Part shown: piece after piece, positions 33,772-39,280 of the stretch | How positions within the stretch are numbered: position 1 is the first letter of the stretch | Layout of the letters: every line of letters starts with the position of its first letter | Assembly: GCA_050741915.1 (NCBI GenBank) | Contig: JBOGEX010000049.1 | Location: 1-39,280, forward strand | Length of the DNA: 39,280 nt | Direction of reading: 5' to 3' | DNA from: JACCTH01 sp050741915 | GTDB taxonomy: Bacteria > Actinomycetota > Acidimicrobiia > Spongiisociales > ZC4RG35 | Position numbers and translations under genes: made by a program | Notes under the pieces: generated by a model | The model's database searches: none | The model's input: the letters and a program-made list of their open reading frames with translations, nothing else | Told to the model about the DNA's origin: nothing

Positions 33772-34605
33772 ATGCGATTTAGCGGCACACTCCAGACCCA
33801 AGGCGATCCAGAAGGCTGGCTCAAAGCCAGCCTGAATCTGGTGGGCGGCCGGGTCGAGATCGTGGCTGGCGATGAGACCTTGGGCTCCTGGTCTGTGGCT
33901 CAAGTAAAAGCAGAGAGGATCGAGGGAAATCGCTTCGATCTGTTCCTGGGAGACGATCGGGCCGTCTTTGTGGCCGATGATGCGCTGGCGTTCTCATATG
34001 AGGCTCTTCCCAAGCTGGCCAAGAATCCCATCGTCGAGGTCGCTCAGGGCTTCCGCCTGAAGCTCAAGGGCAGCTCGCGCAAGGCGGCCAAGACTTCTGA
34101 TCCTGCTCCCGTGGAGCCACCCCCGGTCTCCGCTCCTTCGCTCGCCGACAACATCGTCTGGCAGGATCCTCCGCCCGAAGCGCCCGCCAATGTCAAGCGC
34201 CTCCGCGAGCTGATCGAGGCTGCCCGAGCCAATCGGACCGAAGAGGACTCCGAGGAGCTGGTCGAGGCACCCGAGGCAGCGAGTGAGCCTGAGGTCGCGG
34301 TTCTTGCCATCGATCCGCCGATGATGCTGGTCGATCCAGCCGACGATCCCGAGCCCGAACCATTGTGGGCGGGGAACGAACTGGGCCGCTGGATCAAGCC
34401 CCCGGTCGAGGACCCCACCGATATCTTCACCCCACGACCCGAAGCAACGCCGGTCCTGATCGAGGTGGAGAGCATTCAGCGTGATGATCTGGTCAACGAG
34501 CTCGAACAGCTCTTGAAATTGGCTTCGACAGGCAATCTGAGTGAAGCTCAAGTGGAGGCCGCGGCCGGTCTGGTGCGCTCCCTCCGCACACTCCTCGACA
34601 AGTGA
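33772..34605 (+). CDS. unknown acidic protein encoded between hutH and hutU
   Basis: A 277-residue protein without a recognised family. The first 100 residues look like a compact beta-rich domain (MRFSGTLQTQGDPEGWLKAS, GRVEIVAGDETLGSW, DRAVFVADDALAF), reminiscent of a PH/GRAM-like barrel. Residues 105-225 are rich in Pro, Glu, Ala and Asp and probably disordered. The last 45 residues form likely helices (DLVNELEQLLKLA and LSEAQVEAAAGLVRSLRTLL). There is no signal peptide or membrane segment. The ATG has GGAGG upstream inside a hairpin. Its position 46 bases after hutH and 58 before hutU suggests co-transcription, but nothing shows a role in histidine degradation. Confidence 0.72.
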   Translation: MRFSGTLQTQGDPEGWLKASLNLVGGRVEIVAGDETLGSWSVAQVKAERIEGNRFDLFLGDDRAVFVADDALAFSYEALPKLAKNPIVEVAQGFRLKLKGSSRKAAKTSDPAPVEPPPVSAPSLADNIVWQDPPPEAPANVKRLRELIEAARANRTEEDSEELVEAPEAASEPEVAVLAIDPPMMLVDPADDPEPEPLWAGNELGRWIKPPVEDPTDIFTPRPEATPVLIEVESIQRDDLVNELEQLLKLASTGNLSEAQVEAAAGLVRSLRTLLDK

Positions 34606-34606
34606 T

Positions 34607-34658
34607 CATTCTTGCGTAAATCTCGCTACGTATACGTAGCGAGATTTACGCAAGAATG
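34607..34658. repeat. 52-bp perfect palindrome directly upstream of hutU
   Basis: Two 26-base arms, 34607-34632 and 34633-34658, are exact reverse complements with no spacer; the centre reads TACGTATACGTA. It begins two bases after the preceding stop codon and ends five bases before the hutU GTG start. Its composition is clearly more AT-rich than the flanking genes. No T-run follows, so it is not a standard terminator. As RNA it would form a very stable stem just before the start codon; as DNA it could be a repressor site or cruciform. Confidence 0.9.
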
Positions 34659-34663
34659 AAGCG

Positions 34664-36331
34664 GTGATTCCGCCGACCTTCCACGGAGCCCAGCTCCATA
34701 CCAAAGGGTGGTTGCAGGAAGCGGTGTTGCGCTGCCTGCAGAACAACCTCGATCCCGAAGTAGCCGAGGATCCCGAGAACCTGATCGTCTACGGAGGGCG
34801 GGGGAAGGCGGCCCGCAACCCCGAGGCACTCGCCGCCATCGTTGATTCGCTGCTCGCTCTCGAGTCCGATGAAACTCTCCTCGTCCAATCGGGAAAGCCG
34901 GTCGGAATCCTCACCACTCATCCCCTGGCCCCACGGGTCCTGATCGCCAACTCGCTACTCGTGCCCGAGTGGGCTACCTGGGAGAAGTTCTGGGAGCTGG
35001 AAGCGGCTGGTCTGATGATGTATGGGCAGATGACCGCTGGTTCCTGGATCTACATCGGAACTCAGGGGATCCTGCAAGGCACCTACCAGACGTTTGTGGC
35101 TTTGGCCGACCAGCGCTTCGGTGGGTCGCTTCGGGGGACCATCACCCTTACTGCCGGTCTCGGAGGAATGGGGGGAGCCCAACCGCTGGCGGTGACGATG
35201 AACGGGGGAGTGGCGTTGGTGATCGAGGTCGATCCCTCCCGCATTCAGCGCCGGCTTGAGATCGGATATCTCGATCAGGTGGCAGCCAATCTCGACGAGG
35301 CATTGCTACTCGCCGCGGCGGCGCGCAAGGACAAGCGGGCGCTCTCGGTCGGTTTGCTCGGAAACGCCGCCGACACTTTTGCGGAGATACGCAGAAGAGA
35401 CTTTGCCGTCGACATCGTGACCGACCAGACCTCGGCTCACGATCCTCTCAATGGTTATGTGCCGAACCACTTCACGTTGGAGTCGGCCGCAGAGCTCCGA
35501 GAAGCGGACCCTTCGCGTTACATCGCCGAGAGCCGCCGTGCCATGGCTGAGCACTGCCGAACGATGGTCGATTTTCAGAAGGCAGGGGCAGAGGTCTTCG
35601 ATTATGGCAACAACCTTCGTGGCGAGGCACTGGTGGGCGGTTTCGCAGACGCCTTCTCCTACCCCGGTTTCGTGCCTGCCTACATCAGGCCACTCTTTTG
35701 CGAGGGGCTCGGACCATTTCGTTGGGTGGCACTCTCTGGTGACCCGGCCGACATTGCGGCCACCGATAGGGCCGTCGCCGAGCTCTTCCCCGACAACGAC
35801 CCCCTGCAGCGCTGGCTGCGTTTGGCGGACCGCATCCCGTTTCAGGGGCTACCCGCCCGCATCTGCTGGCTGGGCTACGGCGAGCGTGACAAAGCCGGTC
35901 TCAAATTCAACGAACTTGTCGCGGAAGGAAATGTCAGGGCACCGATCGTGATCGGACGCGATCACCTCGATTCCGGGTCTGTCGCCTCGCCCTATCGCGA
36001 GACCGAGTCCATGGCCGACGGGTCCGATGCTGTGGCGGACTGGCCGATTTTGAACGCCCTCGTCAATGCTTCCTCAGGTGCCGCCTGGGTGGCCGTGCAC
36101 CACGGAGGCGGGGTGGGGATCGGCAAGTCGATTCATGCCGGCGCCCAGGTGGTGGCGGACGGCACTCCCGATGGTGCTTTTCGACTCGAGCGGGTACTGA
36201 CCAACGACCCGGCGATGGGAGTTCTTAGGCACGCCGATGCCGGGTACGAAAAGGCTCGTCAGGTGGCGGCCGAACGAGGCGTCCGAATTCCCGTTTCTCA
36301 CCCCAGCGAGCCTTCCTCCCTCCCCGGCTAA
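34664..36331 (+). CDS. hutU: urocanate hydratase
   Basis: A 555-residue NAD-dependent cytoplasmic enzyme that hydrates urocanate to imidazolone propionate, the second step of histidine degradation. The length is typical. NLIVYGGRGKAARNPEAL, LVQSGKPVGILTTH, TAGLGGMGGAQPLAVTMNGG (the NAD-binding glycine-rich part), DQTSAHDPLNGYVP and GNNLRGEA are present. The active-site Cys is Cys401 in RICWLGYGERDKAG, matching Cys410 of the Pseudomonas enzyme. The GTG at 34664 is the first start after the perfect palindrome, and no distinct ribosome-binding site is visible between them, which makes its translation control worth attention. Confidence 0.95.
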   Translation: MIPPTFHGAQLHTKGWLQEAVLRCLQNNLDPEVAEDPENLIVYGGRGKAARNPEALAAIVDSLLALESDETLLVQSGKPVGILTTHPLAPRVLIANSLLVPEWATWEKFWELEAAGLMMYGQMTAGSWIYIGTQGILQGTYQTFVALADQRFGGSLRGTITLTAGLGGMGGAQPLAVTMNGGVALVIEVDPSRIQRRLEIGYLDQVAANLDEALLLAAAARKDKRALSVGLLGNAADTFAEIRRRDFAVDIVTDQTSAHDPLNGYVPNHFTLESAAELREADPSRYIAESRRAMAEHCRTMVDFQKAGAEVFDYGNNLRGEALVGGFADAFSYPGFVPAYIRPLFCEGLGPFRWVALSGDPADIAATDRAVAELFPDNDPLQRWLRLADRIPFQGLPARICWLGYGERDKAGLKFNELVAEGNVRAPIVIGRDHLDSGSVASPYRETESMADGSDAVADWPILNALVNASSGAAWVAVHHGGGVGIGKSIHAGAQVVADGTPDGAFRLERVLTNDPAMGVLRHADAGYEKARQVAAERGVRIPVSHPSEPSSLPG

Positions 36332-36339
36332 CGCCGGTA

Positions 36340-36357
36340 CTCCCCCTGCGGGGGGAG
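36340..36357. terminator. GC-rich hairpin between convergent hutU and the DUF4328 gene
   Basis: CTCCCCC (36340-36346) and GGGGGAG (36351-36357) form a 7-bp stem with a 4-base loop. It occupies the 29-base gap between two converging stop codons, where a bidirectional terminator would be expected. There is no T-run on either side. Confidence 0.45.
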
Positions 36358-36360
36358 GAA

Positions 36361-37488
36361 CTAGGCGACCGGTTGACCGACCGGCTCGGTGAGATCTTCG
36401 CCCGAGAGGCTGAAGACGAAGCAGACCACTTCGCGGTCGCCGGCATTCCACGACCCCTCGGTCGGATACAGATACCCGAACTCGAGCGGAGAGTCCTGGT
36501 AGGCGATGCCGGTGTATCTCTCGAAGTGGCGATAACAAAAGGGCTCGGCCCAATCGGCCATCCGGCTGTCGCCGGGATAGAAAGCCTGATCGGGATGATC
36601 GGTAACCCGATAGGCCTCGGCGTAGTGGGGCTCGCTACAGCTGATGAACTCGAATCCATCCTCAAGCTCGTTGAAGCAGTCACCGGTGACGAACTCGATG
36701 TTGTTCGCCGGCACCTCCTCGAGAGTCTCGACCAGAACGGGGAACATCACTCCAAATCCCGCCGCCCCCACCAGAGTGAGCGCGCCGGTGGCCGCGCTCC
36801 AGGCGAGCTGGGCCCGTCCTGAGAGTGGATTCGGCCCGGGCAACCATCCGGCCAGCGCTCGTCGTGCCCAGAGCCCGGTGTTGACCATCCCGATGATTCG
36901 CATTGCCAAGAGGGCGGCTACGACCCCGACGATTGACGACAAAAGGGAGAAAACCTCTGCCGTCGCCAACGTGAGGTTGGGGTTAATGAGGCTTGCCCCC
37001 CCGAGGAGGTTCGAAAGAATGAACGCTCCCCACCAGGTTCGGCGGACGGCCGGCCGGTCATGCCCAGCCCTGGCAAGTTCAGCGATCCCACGGTAGGGAA
37101 TCACGAGTCCGAGCACCGGCACCAGATAGAACCAGATCACAGACGGCGCATGGCGGGTCTTGGTCAGGGCCGAGAGATTGGCATGCGCCTGGTGCTGCCA
37201 GATCATCCAAGCAACCACCACAATCAAGAACACGCCGGAATAGGCCAGGCTGAGTCCGGCCTCCCACCCATCGGTGAACGACACTTCGCTCTGCAGGAAC
37301 TCGGTCTGGCGAGCGTCCAGACGGGCCAGAGAGACGATCGCAGTCAACGCCGCAACGACTTCCACCGCCGCAATGCCTGCCAAGGCGGCGGTCGCGAATT
37401 GGCCCGCACCGAGCGGTGAACCGGGCGGGAGCCGGGGCGGCGGCGCAGGCGACTCGGGCTGAGCCTTCTCGGCGTTGTCCACGCTCAT
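36361..37488 (-). CDS. membrane protein with DUF4328 and septum-formation-like domains
   Basis: A 375-residue protein. After a Pro-rich cytoplasmic start, residues 25-220 contain about five hydrophobic helices with WMIWQHQAHANLSAL and a Trp/Pro segment typical of DUF4328. A further helix follows (about 235-255), then an outside domain of roughly 115 residues with VTGDCFNEL, FISCSEPHYAEAYRV, EPFCYRHFERYTG and EVVCFVF. This C-terminal part resembles the actinobacterial septum-formation domain and has four cysteines that could pair. A role in cell division is only a family label. It converges on hutU and is divergent from hutI with 32 bases between the starts. Confidence 0.8.
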   Translation of the reverse strand: MSVDNAEKAQPESPAPPPRLPPGSPLGAGQFATAALAGIAAVEVVAALTAIVSLARLDARQTEFLQSEVSFTDGWEAGLSLAYSGVFLIVVVAWMIWQHQAHANLSALTKTRHAPSVIWFYLVPVLGLVIPYRGIAELARAGHDRPAVRRTWWGAFILSNLLGGASLINPNLTLATAEVFSLLSSIVGVVAALLAMRIIGMVNTGLWARRALAGWLPGPNPLSGRAQLAWSAATGALTLVGAAGFGVMFPVLVETLEEVPANNIEFVTGDCFNELEDGFEFISCSEPHYAEAYRVTDHPDQAFYPGDSRMADWAEPFCYRHFERYTGIAYQDSPLEFGYLYPTEGSWNAGDREVVCFVFSLSGEDLTEPVGQPVA

Positions 37489-37520
37489 GAAGAGAAGTTA
37501 ACCATCGGTACCCTCCGCCC

Positions 37521-38900
37521 ATGGCCCGTGCCTTGCGCTGCTCGTTCTGTGGTCGGAGTCAGGACCAGGCGGGACAGCTCGTGGCAGGACCCGATCGAGT
37601 TGCGATCTGTCAGGCTTGTATCGAGCTGGCACGAGAGGTCGCGCTGCCTTCGGCCCGTCCGGCGTCAGGAGATCTCCTTCTCACAGACATCTCCGAGCTG
37701 GTGACCAACGATCCCCGCGCCGGCAGCCGGCTGGGGGTCATTGAAGAGGCGGCGCTGGTCATCCGCGACGGTCACGTGGCATGGGTAGGGACGGGCGACG
37801 ACCTTCCGATTCGTTATCGCGATATGCCGGAACTGGATTGCGCTGGGCGAGCGGTGATCCCGGGGTTCGTAGATCCACACACTCATCTCGTGTTTGGCGG
37901 CGAACGCAGCGACGAGTTCGCCATGAGACTGCAGGGTGCGACCTACCTCGAAGTGCAGGCCGCCGGGGGCGGGATCGCCTCGACGGTGGCCGCGACCAGG
38001 GCCGAATCGCCGACTGATCTGCTGGCGGCCGCCATCGACCGCGCAGGGCAAATGCTCGAGCACGGCACAACCACAGTCGAGATCAAGAGCGGGTACGGAC
38101 TCGACCTACCCACCGAAGTGGCGTCGCTGGAGGTGGCCCGGCAGGTAGGAGAAGCGCTGCCGGTCGACGTGGTGACAACGTTCCTCGGAGCGCACGTGGT
38201 GCCGCTCGAATTCGCCGACGACCGTTCCGGCTATCTGGAGCTGCTCGAAGCAATCATGCCGGCGGTTTCGGCCAGCGCGACTTATTGCGATGTCTTCTGC
38301 GACGAAGGCGCCTTCACGGTTTCGGAGGCGCGCCGGGTCTTGGAGGCGGGAAGACGCCAAGGTCTTCGCCCTCGTCTCCACGCCAACCAACTCGGGAACA
38401 CCGGAGGAGTCGAGCTGGCGATCGAGCTGGAAGCCGTTTCCGCCGATCACCTCGAGCACATCGACGAACAGCAAGCGCAGGCCTTGGCTGATTCGGAGGT
38501 GGTGGCGGTTCTTTGTCCGACCGCCTCCTGGTCGATTCGGGCCCCGCAGGCGCCTGGGAAACTTCTGTGGGATGTCGGGGCAACGGTGGCGCTGGCGACC
38601 GACTGCAATCCCGGGACGTCGTTCGTCGTTTCGATGCAGCTTGTCATCGCCGTTGCCTGCCTCGACATGGGGCTCACTCTCGACCAGGCGCTGTGGTCTG
38701 CGACCAGAGGAGGCGCCCTCGCTGTGGAAGAGCCGAACAAGGGCCGCCTCCGTCCCGGTGACTGGGGTGATCTGCTCGTCTTGGAGTCAGACTCGTATCG
38801 GCACCTCGCCTACCGACCCGACCGAAACCTCGTCAAAAGCGTTGTGAAACAAGGGGATGTTGTGGTCGGCAGCCTCGCCAGCGAATCTGATTTTGCCTAA
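37521..38900 (+). CDS. hutI: imidazolonepropionase with an N-terminal ClpX-type zinc finger
   Basis: A 459-residue metal-dependent amidohydrolase that opens imidazolone propionate to N-formimino-L-glutamate, the third step of histidine degradation. The catalytic domain starts near residue 50 (DLLLTDISELVT) and keeps the metal site: DPHTHLVFGGERSDEF, LHANQLGNTGG, SADHLEHI and ATDCNPGTS. The first 40 residues are foreign to the family: RCSFCGRSQDQAGQLVAGP and then ICQACIELA, with Cys7, Cys10, Cys30 and Cys33, closely following the ClpX C4 zinc-binding domain (one residue longer between the pairs). The frame is open throughout, from an ATG at 37521 without a Shine-Dalgarno. No ClpX gene is adjacent. 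The effect of the added finger is unknown. Confidence 0.93.
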   Translation: MARALRCSFCGRSQDQAGQLVAGPDRVAICQACIELAREVALPSARPASGDLLLTDISELVTNDPRAGSRLGVIEEAALVIRDGHVAWVGTGDDLPIRYRDMPELDCAGRAVIPGFVDPHTHLVFGGERSDEFAMRLQGATYLEVQAAGGGIASTVAATRAESPTDLLAAAIDRAGQMLEHGTTTVEIKSGYGLDLPTEVASLEVARQVGEALPVDVVTTFLGAHVVPLEFADDRSGYLELLEAIMPAVSASATYCDVFCDEGAFTVSEARRVLEAGRRQGLRPRLHANQLGNTGGVELAIELEAVSADHLEHIDEQQAQALADSEVVAVLCPTASWSIRAPQAPGKLLWDVGATVALATDCNPGTSFVVSMQLVIAVACLDMGLTLDQALWSATRGGALAVEEPNKGRLRPGDWGDLLVLESDSYRHLAYRPDRNLVKSVVKQGDVVVGSLASESDFA

Positions 38901-38954
38901 GGTGGAACCCCGAGACGCACCCGGCGTCGCTGTCGCAAACCCCAAGGAGGGCAT

Positions 38955-39248
38955 GTGAACAAGACGGAAATGGCACAGAGGCTTGCCAAGAAGACGGACA
39001 TGACTCAGGCCGCCGCCGCCGAGATCATCGATGTCATCTTCGATACGGATCCTGGCAAGGGCATCATCGCCGTCGAACTCGACGCGGGTGACAAGGTCAC
39101 CATCTCGGGTTTTGGAACCTTTTCGACCAAGAGCCGCTCCGCCCGCAAGGGCCGCAACCCCGCCACCGGAGCAGAGATCTCAATTCCGGCTCGCAAGTAC
39201 GCCCACTTCGCGCCGGCCAAGGGTCTAAAAGACCGCGTTTCCGAGTAA
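38955..39248 (+). CDS. hup: HU-family DNA-binding protein
   Basis: A 97-residue nucleoid protein that bends and compacts DNA as a dimer. KTEMAQRLAKKTDMTQAAAAEIIDVIFD forms the N-terminal helices, GDKVTISGFGTFSTKSRSARKGRNPATGAEISIPA the beta arm with its Arg-Asn-Pro tip, and HFAPAKGLKDRVSE the end. The GTG start at 38955 has AAGGAGG (38944-38950) four bases before it. There is no Lys/Ala-rich tail of the mycobacterial kind. Between the amphipathic helices the segment IFDTDPGKGIIAVELDAGD is slightly unusual. It follows hutI after 54 bases but is presumably transcribed independently. Confidence 0.92.
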   Translation: MNKTEMAQRLAKKTDMTQAAAAEIIDVIFDTDPGKGIIAVELDAGDKVTISGFGTFSTKSRSARKGRNPATGAEISIPARKYAHFAPAKGLKDRVSE

Positions 39249-39274
39249 CTCCCGTTTTGACGCATCAAACGCGG
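39233..39274 (+). terminator. possible terminator after the HU gene
   Basis: CCGCGTTT (39233-39240) and AAACGCGG (39267-39274) are perfect inverted arms, and a shorter alternative stem, CGTTTTGA with TCAAACG (39253-39271), lies inside. The window ends a few bases later, so a following T-run cannot be judged. Confidence 0.4.
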
Positions 39275-39280
39275 CCTATA

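Overview
The window looks like chromosomal DNA of a high-GC actinobacterium, most likely an uncultured lineage near the class Acidimicrobiia. The main grounds are the fused E2o-E1o 2-oxoglutarate enzyme Kgd, which is characteristic of Actinobacteria, a MutT1-type Nudix plus histidine-phosphatase fusion, a stand-alone LigD-type polymerase, frequent GTG starts and many leaderless or SD-poor starts. The class is inferred from gene content, not proven. No tRNA, rRNA, CRISPR array or intact insertion sequence was found.

Layout. 0.1-5.3 kb: heme A synthase (ctaA) overlapping head-on with a YyaL-type thioredoxin-fold protein, a primary-like sigma-70 factor with a recognisable promoter, a truncated ISL3-type transposase with nearby inverted repeats, and a CBS-pair protein. 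5.3-9.6 kb: a DHA2 drug exporter, a UPF0158-MNT fusion coupled to a HEPN protein (toxin-antitoxin type), a WYL regulator and a divergent 56-codon gene with a palindromic operator candidate between them. 9.6-15 kb: a HerA-like ATPase and a divergent zinc-uptake locus (znuA-znuB leftward, zur-znuC rightward) with a near-perfect Fur/Zur box between the arms. 15-18.6 kb: a heterodimeric ABC exporter with one degenerate ATP site. 18.7-24.1 kb: nucleoside hydrolase, LigD-type polymerase and kgd. 24.1-24.5 kb: two pairs of hairpin-forming tandem repeats. 24.6-30 kb: MutT1-like protein, a small zinc ribbon, a fused E1alpha-E1beta 2-oxoacid dehydrogenase, hisC and two small coupled genes. 30-31.3 kb: a decayed accessory pocket with a MazEF-type pair between two gene remnants, one resembling N-formylglutamate amidohydrolase. 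31.3-39 kb: a PaaG-like hydratase/isomerase and a histidine-utilisation region (hutH, an unknown gene, hutU, hutI), a DUF4328/septum-formation membrane protein and HU.

How the genes fit together. hutH, hutU and hutI take histidine through urocanate and imidazolone propionate to formiminoglutamate; the next step is absent here unless the 31 kb remnant once supplied it. The zinc genes form a closed regulatory circuit. Kgd and the E1 fusion feed central 2-oxoacid oxidation and ctaA serves the aa3-type terminal oxidase.

The most unusual points are: a hutI product with an N-terminal ClpX-type four-cysteine zinc finger; a 52-bp perfect palindrome directly upstream of hutU; a UPF0158 domain fused to an MNT nucleotidyltransferase next to HEPN; and tandem repeats whose copies differ only in a GNRA tetraloop.
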